Below are positions 25,364 to 32,538 of a stretch of DNA of 39,095 nt, piece by piece. The stretch is from a virus, in the IMG/VR virus record IMGVR_UViG_3300046691_000215, positions 1-39,095 of that record. One strand, written 5' to 3'. Below the pieces are notes generated by a model. That model was not told the DNA's origin, ran no database searches, and saw only the letters and a list, made by a program, of their open reading frames with translations. A program made the translations under genes and the position numbers. Every line of letters begins with the position of its first letter. The first letter of the stretch is position 1.

Positions 25364-25738
25364 TCAGCGGCGCGCATTGCCGAATCCACCGTCCTCGGCG
25401 GCCGTTTTGGCCGAGTGACACGGACCACACAGGCTTTGCCAGTTGGTCTTGTCCCAGAACAGGACCATGTCACCTTTGTGGGGGATGACGTGGTCGACAT
25501 CGGTGGCAACGACGACCAACCCGCGAGCCGAGCAGTGACAGCAGAGCGGATGTTTGGCCAGCCAGCCCACCCTCGCCTGCTGCCACTTGTAGTTGTAGTG
25601 GCGCTTCGTGCTGCTCTCCCGTGGCTTGGCCCTGGCGACGCTCGTCAGCAGGTGCGCGTGCGCATCACAGTAGCGCGCGTTACGCGTGAGCGTGTTGCAA
25701 CCCTGGGCGTTGCACGGCTTCTGCGGTCTCAGCGGCAT
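25364..25738 (-). CDS. HNH endonuclease (packaging-associated)
   Basis: A 124-residue protein. Zinc-binding CxxC pairs are present: HPLCCHCSARG and LCGPCHSAKTA. The catalytic motif is DVDHVIPHKGD, with N in TNWQSL and H in PCHSAK. The N-terminal CNAQGCNTLTRNARYCDAH is a further Cys-rich element. HNH proteins next to P27-type terminases stimulate cos cleavage in HK97-type phages. The start overlaps the upstream small gene by 10 bases. Confidence 0.92.
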   Translation of the reverse strand: MPLRPQKPCNAQGCNTLTRNARYCDAHAHLLTSVARAKPRESSTKRHYNYKWQQARVGWLAKHPLCCHCSARGLVVVATDVDHVIPHKGDMVLFWDKTNWQSLCGPCHSAKTAAEDGGFGNARR

Positions 25739-25917
25739 GGCGTGCCATCCATGTACATGAGGGGCTGGGCATCAGAGTCTTCAGGCTCGTCCTCGGCCAT
25801 CGCCTGGATCAGCAGGCTTTGTTGCTCGGCCATCCTGCTGAGGATCGCTGTCTGCTGCTTTTGCTCGGTCAGTACCTGGGTCAGCAGGCTTTCCAAATAG
25901 CTGGGCTGCTCGCTCAT
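25729..25917 (-). CDS. Small helical late protein
   Basis: A 62-residue protein from the ATG at 25917, with GGAG upstream. The open frame continues to 26076 but that part is out of composition and overlaps the spanin end. It begins MSEQPSYLESLLTQVL, with heptad-like Leu/Gln and an acidic middle. It is likely a helical oligomer. It lies between the spanin pair and HNH gene. I do not recognise the function. Confidence 0.6.
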   Translation of the reverse strand: MSEQPSYLESLLTQVLTEQKQQTAILSRMAEQQSLLIQAMAEDEPEDSDAQPLMYMDGTPCR

Positions 25918-25988
25918 ATGCAATGTCTCTCCACTTCTTGAGGCGCTCACGCCGTGCGGCGCACCCACTGCATGCCATGGACAGCCTC

Positions 25989-26264
25989 CTACTTGCTCTG
26001 ACTGCGCTTGATCTGTGCGTCCACCTGGTCGGCGCACGTATCCAACAAATTGATGGCTTGATCCTTGAGCTGCCACACATCGCCATTCAGGCGAAGGTCG
26101 TAGGCGGCTTCATCAACGCGCTCGCAAGGGATCAACTCAGGGGGTTCGACTCTTACCGCCATTGTCTTTGTTACCAGTGGCGCCGGGCTTCCCGCGCAGG
26201 CCGTCAGGCAAAGGCTGAGCAGCCCAATCACGAACAGCTGGGCTGTTGCGCTTGAGGTCTTCAA
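25989..26264 (-). CDS. Outer-membrane spanin subunit (Rz1-like lipoprotein)
   Basis: A 91-residue lipoprotein. I chose the TTG at 26264 because GGAG lies 8 bases before it and it gives a textbook lipoprotein signal: MKTSSATAQLFVIGLLSL with the lipobox LTAC (Cys23). An ATG at 26339 is in frame but lacks a site and adds an odd Arg/Pro-rich extension. It begins inside the Rz-like gene in another frame and extends 148 bases past its stop. With the inner spanin it forms the complex that fuses the two membranes at lysis. Confidence 0.85.
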   Translation of the reverse strand: MKTSSATAQLFVIGLLSLCLTACAGSPAPLVTKTMAVRVEPPELIPCERVDEAAYDLRLNGDVWQLKDQAINLLDTCADQVDAQIKRSQSK

Positions 26265-26526
26265 AGTTCTTCTCCGCCTTCCTGGCTTTGGCCTGGCTGG
26301 CCTGGAGCCGCTTGGTGAGGTCGCGCTGATAATCAGCATTGCGCTGGGCTTCCGCTCGCAGCGTGGTGATCGTCGCCTGGCTTTCGGTGTTGGCCTTGAT
26401 GGCGTCGTCCTTGCTCTTGGTTTCGATCTGCATCTCACCGCGCAGAGCGATGACCCTGTACTGCTGGATGCCGACGAGCAGGACGGCGACCAGGGCAATG
26501 ATGATTGCTGCAGCGATGGCCTTCAT
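26137..26526 (-). CDS. Inner-membrane spanin subunit (Rz-like)
   Basis: A 129-residue protein. The ATG at 26526 overlaps the holin stop (ATGA). Residues 1-25 (MKAIAAAIIIALVAVLLVGI) form the membrane anchor, followed by a periplasmic coiled coil (about 28-95). A short Gly/Lys-rich tail follows. The outer-membrane partner gene is nested in its 3' part in another frame. Together they complete the third step of lysis, after holin and endolysin. Confidence 0.87.
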   Translation of the reverse strand: MKAIAAAIIIALVAVLLVGIQQYRVIALRGEMQIETKSKDDAIKANTESQATITTLRAEAQRNADYQRDLTKRLQASQAKARKAEKNFEDLKRNSPAVRDWAAQPLPDGLRGKPGATGNKDNGGKSRTP

Positions 26527-26837
26527 GCGGCATCCACCTTGCGACCAATGAACCGGGTCACCAACTCGCGGATGGCAGTCACGCCCAGGAAGCCAATCGA
26601 TCCACCGGCGGCAACCGAGAGACTCGGGGGCCAGGCCATCCACTCAATCAGGCTGGATGCAACCAGGCTCAGCGCTCCACAGATCAGCGATTCGAAGAAG
26701 ATTCGACGCTTGCTGGTTTCTTTCGCGTCGTACATCACGCGCAGTAGGGAGACGGTGATGGCCATAATTGCGCCCTGCCATAACGGATTGCTCAAGGCCA
26801 GCCAGATCTTGGCCCAAGTGTCTGGTTTGTCAGGCAT
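26523..26837 (-). CDS. Holin (phage lambda-type family)
   Basis: A 104-residue membrane protein from ATG 26837. It begins MPDKPDTWAKIWLALSNPLW. There are three hydrophobic segments: about residues 15-35, 45-65 (LICGALSLVASSLIEWMAW) and 70-85. A charged loop YDAKETSKRRIFFES lies between the first two. It matches the phage holin family seen next to Rz in lambda-like prophages. It makes the lesions in the inner membrane that release the endolysin encoded about 22 kb downstream. It is the first gene after the tandem late terminators. Confidence 0.87.
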   Translation of the reverse strand: MPDKPDTWAKIWLALSNPLWQGAIMAITVSLLRVMYDAKETSKRRIFFESLICGALSLVASSLIEWMAWPPSLSVAAGGSIGFLGVTAIRELVTRFIGRKVDAA

Positions 26838-26871
26838 GGGAAGGCATCCGGTGTCCTCCCTCTCGGGGAGC

Positions 26872-26904
26872 AAAAACGAAAAAGCCCCGCACAGTGGCGA
26901 GGCT
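26872..26904 (-). terminator. Intrinsic terminator immediately before the holin
   Basis: On the minus strand AGCCTCGC pairs with GCGGGGCT (one G-U pair) around CACTGT, followed by TTTTTCGTTTTTG. It lies about 35 bases before the holin start and would block late transcription unless polymerase is antiterminated. Confidence 0.8.
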
Positions 26905-26993
26905 CGTAATGGGTGCAGATGGCCGGTGCTGATCTCCGGTATCAGGCTCAGGAGTACGAATCCCTAGCGCATCAGCCTGCGCATTCATCTGCA

Positions 26994-27026
26994 TAAAGCA
27001 AAAAGCCCAGCGGAGGGCTGGGCTTT
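26994..27026 (-). terminator. Intrinsic terminator downstream of the late promoter (tR'-like)
   Basis: On the minus strand AAAGCCCAG pairs perfectly with CTGGGCTTT around a 7-base loop, then TTTTGCTTT. It lies about 35 bases after the predicted start of the late transcript, the same geometry as lambda pR'-tR'. Confidence 0.82.
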
Positions 27027-27068
27027 GGTGTCGTCTCTCATAACGCGCAAGATCGACATGATGGGGCT

Positions 27069-27098
27069 AATTTACGGCCAATCGGCCATCACGGTCAA
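27069..27098 (-). promoter_or_regulatory. Candidate late promoter (pR'-like)
   Basis: On the minus strand TTGACC (27098-27093), an 18-base spacer, and TAAATT (27074-27069). It overlaps the end of the Q-like gene and precedes two terminators and the lysis genes. The arrangement, more than the -10 match, supports it. Confidence 0.55.
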
Positions 27099-27658
27099 GC
27101 GGCGTCGAGGAAGATTTCTTCCTGATCGAATATCTCGGTCGCGCGGATCACGGCGGCCTCTTCCAATTGCTCCAAACGCTTGTGGATGCCACCACGCCAG
27201 TTGCGGCGAGTGCGTTCGGGCGAAGCGTCGAGATCCCAGGTATTCATGTCGTAGAACTCGGCAGGCAATACGATCATGTCGGTGGACCGCTTGCTGTTCT
27301 GAACGCCCTTGAGCTTTGGGATCGCCCACGCGGTAAGCGCCTTATAGATGAACAGTTGCGGTGCCGGGGACGTCATGCGAGCCACCAGGCGGCCAATGGC
27401 AGCGACCTTGTTGGCCTTGTGCGTTGAGTACTTGGCCACGAGAACATCCCATTGGGCAGGCTCAAGCTGGCGATGCAAGAGCGCGTACAAGCAGCAGTCG
27501 TAATCGAACTTGTCCCGGGGCGAAAGAGTGCTGCCGGTACCACCTTGGCGAAGGTCGGCATCGATCAGCTTCTGCCATGACTGCTTGGTGCTGTTGTCGA
27601 TGTTGTCGGCGGCCAGTACGCGCACCAGGGTGCCCATCACGTCTTTATAGATGCCCAT
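27095..27658 (-). CDS. Late gene regulator, Q-type antiterminator-like
   Basis: A 187-residue soluble protein, ATG 27658, beginning MGIYKDVMGTLVRVLAADNI. The region DKFDYDCCLYALLHRQLEPA followed by QWDVLVAKYSTHKANKV and a helix-turn-helix-like stretch recalls Q-type or anti-termination proteins of lambdoid phages. Its position supports this: last early gene, next to the candidate late promoter and just before two tandem terminators. If correct, it loads on polymerase paused at the late promoter and allows read-through into lysis and morphogenesis genes. The identification is mainly positional. Confidence 0.6.
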   Translation of the reverse strand: MGIYKDVMGTLVRVLAADNIDNSTKQSWQKLIDADLRQGGTGSTLSPRDKFDYDCCLYALLHRQLEPAQWDVLVAKYSTHKANKVAAIGRLVARMTSPAPQLFIYKALTAWAIPKLKGVQNSKRSTDMIVLPAEFYDMNTWDLDASPERTRRNWRGGIHKRLEQLEEAAVIRATEIFDQEEIFLDAA

Positions 27659-27661
27659 CGC

Positions 27662-27976
27662 TCAATCCCCTGTGTAGTTCGATCCGCCGGCGCCGCGGCG
27701 ATTGTTCCGTTCGTATTGATCCTGGGCTCCGCCAATGGCTGGCGAGCTGCTCAGCCGGTTCCGTGCTCTGCGGATCTCCAGCCCCAGCTGAATCACCAAG
27801 TCTTGCATCGGCAACGGCTCGAGCGTTTCGGCATGGACGAACCCAGACGAGTGACAACCGATGCACTCAAGCTGATGGAACACGCCTTGTATGAGACCGG
27901 CACCATTGCAGGATGGGCACTCGGTCATCGGTATCAGACAGCGCACAAAGGCGGGGCCATTGCTCTTTTTCATCAT
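27662..27976 (-). CDS. Zinc-finger protein, DnaJ-type cysteine-rich
   Basis: A 104-residue protein, ATG at 27976 with AGG upstream. Residues 20-47 (CPSCNGAGLIQG and CIGCHSSGFV) form two CxxCxGxG-like repeats, as in the zinc-binding centre of DnaJ. The C-terminal 50 residues are basic and probably disordered. No J-domain is present. Such proteins are frequent in the nin-like segment of lambdoid phages before Q. They may act as small chaperone-like or nucleic-acid-binding factors. Confidence 0.65.
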   Translation of the reverse strand: MMKKSNGPAFVRCLIPMTECPSCNGAGLIQGVFHQLECIGCHSSGFVHAETLEPLPMQDLVIQLGLEIRRARNRLSSSPAIGGAQDQYERNNRRGAGGSNYTGD

Positions 27977-27978
27977 TT

Positions 27979-29259
27979 TTAAACCTCGCCTATGGTTGAT
28001 TCTTGAATGGCCTCGCAGGCCTTGTGATCTGCGGCTTCCAGCGCATTACCGGAATCTCCGAATCTAAAGCCGGTCAATCCGTGAATCAGGGCAAAACCCT
28101 TCTGGTCTAGATGCGCGTGCCACTGCTCCAGGGCATCACGTTTACGCCCCATCACGTCCGACTGGATGTACACCTTCACGTTGTGACCCATGGCGTGGTT
28201 AATCAGCAGCTCACCGATCAGGTGGTCGATGCCGAGGTCTGCCCAACCGGTACGGGCCACTTTGCGCAGGTCATGACTGGTCCACTCGCCCTGCCCCAAC
28301 CGAGCGAACACGGCGCTGGCCTGGCCTTCGCTCAGGGCCTTGCCGTTGCGCGCCGGGAACAGGAACTGGCCGTCGTAGCCCTTGGCGTACTGGCCTTCGC
28401 GGTAACTGACGAGCAGCGCGCAAACTTGCTCGGTCAATGGCAAGTGATGCTCAACACCCGTCTTGGTGTGCTCGGCCGGAATGAACCACTCGCGCTCAGC
28501 CAGGCTGATGTGCGACCAGCGTGCCTGCCGGGTTTCGCCGATGCGCGTGCCGTGGCAGAGCATCATCAAGGCGAGCATGGCATCGAGTGGTGCAGCCTCC
28601 ATGACCGCGGCCAACTGTTCCAGCAGACCCGACAGTTGCACCCCACGCAGGCGCGACGGCTTGATCCCGACCTTGGCTTTCGAGAAGTCGTTGAACTTGA
28701 TGGTCGCCATCGGGTTAGCCGAGATCAGCCCCAGCTTGAACGCCTGCCGGAAGGCCAGGGCCAGCAACTGAAACACCGAGCGCACGTAGTCGATGGAAAT
28801 GCTTTCCTGCAGCGGCCACATGAGCTGGCTGTCGAGTGTTGCCTTGTCGACGCCGGTCAGGGGCAGATCGCCCAGGCGCGGCATCAGGTGGCATTTGATG
28901 GCAGAGGCGCCGGTCTTCTTGCGCTTGCTCGAGAGATTGCGGTCGCGAGACATGCGCTCGGCGTACCAGGTCAGCAGTTCGCCAACAGTGACCCACTTCG
29001 ACAGGTTCGCCCCGGTACCGGCCTCCAGGCGAAGACGGATAGCCGGCAGCGCCGCGACCACCTGCTTGGTGTTGAGATCCGGGTAGGCGCCGATTCGCTT
29101 CCACTCGCCCTTCAACACCAGGTACCAAGACGCACGTTCGCGAGCCCGGGTGAAGCGCAGGTACAGGCCGCGATTCTCGATGTCGCGCAGATCACGCACG
29201 TCGCCGGCAGCCTGCCGTTTGATTTCGGCATCGCTGATCTTCACGGCAGCACTGGTCAT
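27979..29259 (-). CDS. Tyrosine recombinase/integrase inside the early lytic operon
   Basis: A 426-residue site-specific recombinase. The ATG at 29259 overlaps the VRR-NUC stop. The N-terminal region (1-70) resembles the DUF4102-like arm-binding domain (YLRFTRARERASWYLVLKGE), followed by the core-binding domain. The catalytic set is complete: Arg239 (GTRIGE), Lys266 (HTKTG), His329/Arg332 (SHDLRK), His355 (LINHAMGH) and nucleophile Tyr364 (KVYIQSD). It is not at a prophage end but between nuclease and zinc-finger genes, cotranscribed leftward from pR with replication genes. It could be the phage integrase in an unusual place, expressed mainly in the lytic phase, or act on dimers or another DNA site. 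Confidence 0.9.
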   Translation of the reverse strand: MTSAAVKISDAEIKRQAAGDVRDLRDIENRGLYLRFTRARERASWYLVLKGEWKRIGAYPDLNTKQVVAALPAIRLRLEAGTGANLSKWVTVGELLTWYAERMSRDRNLSSKRKKTGASAIKCHLMPRLGDLPLTGVDKATLDSQLMWPLQESISIDYVRSVFQLLALAFRQAFKLGLISANPMATIKFNDFSKAKVGIKPSRLRGVQLSGLLEQLAAVMEAAPLDAMLALMMLCHGTRIGETRQARWSHISLAEREWFIPAEHTKTGVEHHLPLTEQVCALLVSYREGQYAKGYDGQFLFPARNGKALSEGQASAVFARLGQGEWTSHDLRKVARTGWADLGIDHLIGELLINHAMGHNVKVYIQSDVMGRKRDALEQWHAHLDQKGFALIHGLTGFRFGDSGNALEAADHKACEAIQESTIGEV

Positions 29260-29687
29260 GCGGCCACCACGGTAGGAGCCATGCGGAGGTAGGCGCGGAT
29301 CTGCTCCACCGTGTCGAAGTGCCCGCGGCACACTACCGCCAGATAACCCTGGTCATTGAGCTTGCGAATGCGTTCATGCTGGCTGGACGAAATCGCGGCG
29401 TCGTTAGGCGGTGTCGCCTTGAATTCAATGTACAGGCCGAAGAAGCCCCCGCGAGCCATCGGCAGGACCAGATCGGGGATGCCGGCTTTTACGCCCTGGG
29501 CCTTCAACTTCGCAGCTACGGCCTTGACGCGATGGCCGCCATTCGGGACGTGATAGATAAGGTCAGCGACCTCCGGCATGCGGGCACGAAGCTCAGCCAT
29601 CAACGCCGCTTGCTCCATCCCCTCACGGTCGACTGGCTTGGCGCGCACCGACTTCTGCTTGAACTGCTTCATGGCGACAGGCGTCAT
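29256..29687 (-). CDS. VRR-NUC domain nuclease
   Basis: A 143-residue protein of the PD-(D/E)XK superfamily. E25-Q26 lies at the start, followed by YHVPNGGHRVKAVAAKLKAQ (the PNGG block). Then come GIPDLVLP (Asp72) and YIEFKAT (Glu88, Lys90), with a later Gln103. All expected catalytic positions are present. Stand-alone VRR-NUC proteins are common in phage replication or nin regions and are thought to resolve branched DNA. The start overlaps a tiny membrane gene (ATGA). An internal ATG at 29672 is possible. Confidence 0.9.
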   Translation of the reverse strand: MTPVAMKQFKQKSVRAKPVDREGMEQAALMAELRARMPEVADLIYHVPNGGHRVKAVAAKLKAQGVKAGIPDLVLPMARGGFFGLYIEFKATPPNDAAISSSQHERIRKLNDQGYLAVVCRGHFDTVEQIRAYLRMAPTVVAA

Positions 29688-29803
29688 TCGCGATTACCCC
29701 GCGAAATGCGGGCACGGCGTTCGAGACGGCGGATGCCCCACCAAAGGCCCGCGGCGACAGCCGTCAGGAAAGCGATGTACAGATGAAGCAGGATGTCGTT
29801 CAT
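29684..29803 (-). CDS. Tiny membrane protein, 39 residues
   Basis: A short frame with an excellent GGAG site 7 bases before its ATG and ATGA overlaps with both neighbours, so it is very probably translated. It encodes one transmembrane helix (ILLHLYIAFLTAVAAGLWWG) followed by a highly basic tail (RRLERRARIS). Its function is unknown. Confidence 0.7.
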   Translation of the reverse strand: MNDILLHLYIAFLTAVAAGLWWGIRRLERRARISRGNRE

Positions 29804-30003
29804 GCCTTCTCTCCAGTGGTGATGTCGATCACTTCGAAAGTGTTCGGCCACATCAGGCCGCCGAACTTCTCGGCAGCAGAGCGATGCTCGAACAGCGCTA
29901 CAGCGCGATCTGGTTTATCGGTGAGATCCAACTTGTAGGCGCAGCAGTGCACGGCATACCGGTACTCGGCCGGGTCGGTGGGTGCGAGATACGGGTTAGG
30001 CAC
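29800..30003 (-). CDS. Small phage protein of unknown function
   Basis: A 67-residue protein. I chose the GTG at 30003 because GGGAGG precedes it by 6 bases and it overlaps the stop of gene P (GTGCCTAA). It starts MPNPYLAPTDPAEYRYAVHC; the compact, aromatic-rich product looks like a small alpha/beta domain. The stop overlaps the next ATG. It belongs to the early operon. No family recognised. Confidence 0.6.
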   Translation of the reverse strand: MPNPYLAPTDPAEYRYAVHCCAYKLDLTDKPDRAVALFEHRSAAEKFGGLMWPNTFEVIDITTGEKA

Positions 30004-30679
30004 GGGCACCTCCCAGTTTCGCGCGCAGCTGAGCAAGAGCTCCCTGGCCAACTTCTGGCGTCACCCTTCCTGCTGCACGGGCAGGTAGAGCCTTGGGCAT
30101 CTCCTGGAGTGGCAAGCCGGCAAGCAATCGTCGGATGGTGATCGTGTAGTTGCGTTCGAACAGCTTCAAGCTGAGCGGGGTATCGAGCTTATTCAGGCTT
30201 TCGAATCCGCATTCCTTCGCGGTGTGCCACACCGCATCATGCGACCACTTGCCCTGGCCAGCCATGCCCGGGTGAGCATTGCGACAGGCCTCGCGGTGCG
30301 CCGCAGCGAGCGGTGGCAGACCAAGCATTTCGGGGGTTGGCTTGCACCATTCGATGAACTGGCCAGGGCTTGGAATGAAGTCACCGGGCTGTTTACGAAC
30401 CTGAGTCATGCCAAAGTCGATCTGACCCTGAGTGCAGATGCCTTCCTCGAGAAATGCTTGAAACCATTGGCGCTTAGAAGCCTGGTAGGTTTCTTTGTCG
30501 GGCCATGCCTGGCGCCACGCCGAGCGAATGGAGCGCAGTTCCTTGAACAACTCGTTGATGGCTGTCACCAACGTGCTATGGGCTCCATTCGCCACCGGAG
30601 GTACATCGCCCGCCGCGATGAACTCACCGGATTGGGCTTTCGCCCATAGGTCTTGAGCAATCACAGAGACGGTCTTCAT
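29996..30679 (-). CDS. Replication protein P (helicase loader-like)
   Basis: A 227-residue homologue of lambda P, which brings host DnaB helicase to the phage origin. The opening MKTVSVIAQDLWAKAQSGEF is followed by LFKELRSIRSAWRQAWPDKE, with WFQAFLEEGICTQGQIDFGM and GDFIPSPGQFIEWCKPTPEM, the conserved core of the family. It is coupled to the O-like gene by an ATGA overlap, as O and P are in lambda. Confidence 0.9.
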   Translation of the reverse strand: MKTVSVIAQDLWAKAQSGEFIAAGDVPPVANGAHSTLVTAINELFKELRSIRSAWRQAWPDKETYQASKRQWFQAFLEEGICTQGQIDFGMTQVRKQPGDFIPSPGQFIEWCKPTPEMLGLPPLAAAHREACRNAHPGMAGQGKWSHDAVWHTAKECGFESLNKLDTPLSLKLFERNYTITIRRLLAGLPLQEMPKALPARAAGRVTPEVGQGALAQLRAKLGGARA

Positions 30680-31428
30680 GAGTTAACCCCGTTCTGCCAT
30701 TCGGTGTCGTCATCATCAAAATCTGACGCAGGCGCCTGCTTCGGCTTGAATTGCTTCACATTCGAAGCGGCAGCAGCCCGGGCCTTGTCGTTGTTCACCC
30801 ACTTGACCAGCATGCCCACCCATTCAGCCTGGGTGTTGACCTGGTGCTGAGGCTCGTAGTGACCAGTGAATGCGACGCGGACTTGCTCAGTGAACAGGTC
30901 AAGGGACAAACCGCGGTGCAAGGCGTAGGTTTTCAACAGCGTTTGATCCGGTACCCAGTCAAGGGTCATTTCGCTGGGCATGCGAGGGTCGACGGCCTCC
31001 TGCGCAGAGAGAGGTTCTTTATTCTTCTCTAAATCTTCTTTAGGTAACGCACCGCTAACGTTCGCAGCGTTACTTTTACCGTTACTCGCCTTGTGATTCG
31101 CAACGCGTTTTGCCGTGAGAAGCCTGTTTTTAGCGGTCTTCCCGTTGTGCCGCTCGAAATGCGGAAGACTGATCACACCCTCGGACTCGATCATCCAGGC
31201 GACCGACTTCATGTGTTCGCAGAAGCCGATAACGCCGACGAGACGATCAAGTAACTTTTTGCTAACGCTCGGAGCGTTACCGTTTTCGGTTTGTTGGTCG
31301 AACCATCCCCACACGCGCATCAATTTGCCGACAACAGCGTCGGGGTCGATATCGGCCAAGTCAGCAATCTGGCAAACCTCAGGCTTGTCCAGGGTGGTGA
31401 GTTCGAATTTGATCCAGTCGCCGGCCAT
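30676..31428 (-). CDS. Replication initiator, O-like with DnaT-type C-terminal domain
   Basis: A 250-residue protein. The N-terminal domain (1-110) begins MAGDWIKFELTTLDKPEVCQ and contains a winged-helix-like segment LPHFERHNGKTAKNRL. A basic, Asn/Ser-rich linker (about 110-150) carries the DNA repeats described separately. Residues 160-225 (LDLFTEQVRVAFTGHYEPQH, AEWVGMLVKWVNNDKA) match the DNA-binding domain of DnaT. It presumably binds the phage origin and hands it to P and DnaB. Its start overlaps the stop of the Rha-like gene (TAATG). Confidence 0.87.
   Translation of the reverse strand: MAGDWIKFELTTLDKPEVCQIADLADIDPDAVVGKLMRVWGWFDQQTENGNAPSVSKKLLDRLVGVIGFCEHMKSVAWMIESEGVISLPHFERHNGKTAKNRLLTAKRVANHKASNGKSNAANVSGALPKEDLEKNKEPLSAQEAVDPRMPSEMTLDWVPDQTLLKTYALHRGLSLDLFTEQVRVAFTGHYEPQHQVNTQAEWVGMLVKWVNNDKARAAAASNVKQFKPKQAPASDFDDDDTEWQNGVNS
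31054..31280. repeat. Candidate replication origin repeats within the O-like gene
   Basis: Two 20-base imperfect palindromes, GCTAACGTTCGCAGCGTTAC (31054-31073) and GCTAACGCTCGGAGCGTTAC (31261-31280), differ at two positions. Extra half-copies (GTAACGC at 31044, CCGTTAC at 31079) flank the first. In lambda the origin iterons lie inside gene O in the same relative place. No other gene in the window has these repeats. Confidence 0.5.
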
Positions 31429-32132
31429 TACGCGGCCTCCTGCAGAAGTTCAGCGAGGCGGGTTAGGCCTTTCGGGGTGACCATAGGGTCGAAGGCAGCT
31501 CGCTCGATTCCGGTTTCAGGATCCGGCTTGAGGGCTGTAACTTTGTGGGTCATGTGACCCGAGGTGATGCGCGGCTGATAGGCAACCCAGCGCTTGCACC
31601 CGTGGCGCCGGAAGATCCAGCGGTGCTGCTCCAGCCAAGCGAACAGGCGCGCCGGAGCCATACTGAGCAGCTTGGCTGCGTCAGTGATGCAGATCGCGCC
31701 ACCGGCTGCAGCGAGCCTGTTGATGGCGGCGACCTTCGGGGCCTGCTTTGATATGACAAGTTGAAGCTCGCCGTTCTTGTCTGCGAGATCTGCGGCAAGA
31801 CGGAGGGCTTCTGGGAGAGATTGAGGGATCGAGACAGCCTGTCGCGACATGTTTTCCAGCTCGCCTAAACGTGTCACGACACGATGACGAAGTGGGATGC
31901 TGTAACCGGTCAACAGGGTTTCAGTCAGGACGCGATCAAGGTGGAATTCAGCGGTGTAGTCACGCCCGTCCTTCACTTCCCGGAGATGGCGCAGATCTGC
32001 GCCATCATCCGACAGCGCCTTGCGCATCACGCGGATGTCACGAATGACGTCCTTGTGCTGCTTTCCAGTGAGATTGGCGATCTCACGGCTCGACATGGTG
32101 ACCGTATTGCTTGGAGCGACGATCGTGTTCAT
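31428..32132 (-). CDS. Rha-family regulator with KilA C-terminal (antirepressor) domain
   Basis: A 234-residue protein with GGGG upstream of ATG 32132. Residues 10-85 (VTMSSREIANLTGKQHKDVI, FHLDRVLTETLLTGYSIPLR) form the Rha domain, found in phage regulators. Residues 130-215 (ITDAAKLLSMAPARLFAWLE, QHRWIFRRHGCKRWVAYQ) form the KilAC/ANT domain of antirepressors. It is the first large gene of the pR operon. It may counteract the CI repressor or tune early transcription. Confidence 0.87.
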   Translation of the reverse strand: MNTIVAPSNTVTMSSREIANLTGKQHKDVIRDIRVMRKALSDDGADLRHLREVKDGRDYTAEFHLDRVLTETLLTGYSIPLRHRVVTRLGELENMSRQAVSIPQSLPEALRLAADLADKNGELQLVISKQAPKVAAINRLAAAGGAICITDAAKLLSMAPARLFAWLEQHRWIFRRHGCKRWVAYQPRITSGHMTHKVTALKPDPETGIERAAFDPMVTPKGLTRLAELLQEAA

Positions 32133-32163
32133 AATGGCCCCTCAGTGTTTTGCGTTTTGAAAG

Positions 32164-32188
32164 AGCCGGGTTGCAGCCCGGCTTTTTT
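32164..32188 (+). terminator. Hairpin with T-run between Rha-like gene and tiny ORF
   Basis: AGCCGGG and CCCGGCT pair around TTGCA, followed by T on the plus strand. The hairpin also lies in the leader of the minus-strand Rha-like gene, with only TCTTTC after it, so on that strand it may act as an early attenuator. Confidence 0.55.
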
Positions 32189-32199
32189 GTGCCTGCGAT

Positions 32200-32298
32200 T
32201 CAGGCGATTACTTTTCCGCAGACGCGACCAATCCCGCCGACTGAGCTACTGCCCTCAGCGTTCAATGTCCCCATGCGTCCTGTTGTGTTGCCGTCCAT
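32200..32298 (-). CDS. Tiny ORF, 32 residues, strong ribosome-binding site
   Basis: MDGNTTGRMGTLNAEGSSSV and ending GRVCGKVIA. AGGAG lies 8 bases before the ATG. The product is Gly/Ser-rich with one Cys and has no recognisable domain. It is placed between the Cro-like and Rha-like genes in the pR operon. Translation is supported by the strong site but not by any known family. Confidence 0.4.
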   Translation of the reverse strand: MDGNTTGRMGTLNAEGSSSVGGIGRVCGKVIA

Positions 32299-32416
32299 TT
32301 CCCTTCTCCTAATGTTCTTCCTGGTAGGTCTTTTCTACTGGATGAATCAACAGCTATTCAGGTGCACTACCTCGATTCCCCGCCAAATTCGATACTGTCG
32401 TCCATGGGCCTTCAGG

Positions 32417-32530
32417 CTATTTCTCTACGTTCCGAAGGTCTTCCCGAATCCCTTCAAGGTCTTCCTTGAGTAAATCGAGGTGGTGCTGCATGGCTTCCAA
32501 TCGCTCCAGCGTGTTTTCGGTGGTAGGCAC
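32417..32530 (-). CDS. Tiny coiled-coil ORF, 37 residues
   Basis: Starts at a GTG (32530) preceded by GGGGG, 8 bases after the stop of the Cro-like gene. It encodes MPTTENTLERLEAMQHHLDL and continues KEDLEGIREDLRNVEK. Heptad Leu spacing suggests a short coiled coil. It is cotranscribed from pR. Unknown function. Confidence 0.5.
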   Translation of the reverse strand: MPTTENTLERLEAMQHHLDLLKEDLEGIREDLRNVEK

Positions 32531-32538
32531 AGCCCCCG

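Noticed and set aside
28111-29292. Plus-strand open frame of 393 codons
   Set aside because: Antisense to the integrase, whose catalytic residues are all in place; an effect of high GC.
32200-32298. tRNA-like stretch (minus strand GTAGCTCAGTCGGC at 32249-32236)
   Set aside because: Looks like a tRNA D-arm, but the D-stem does not close and no acceptor stem or proper anticodon arm forms.
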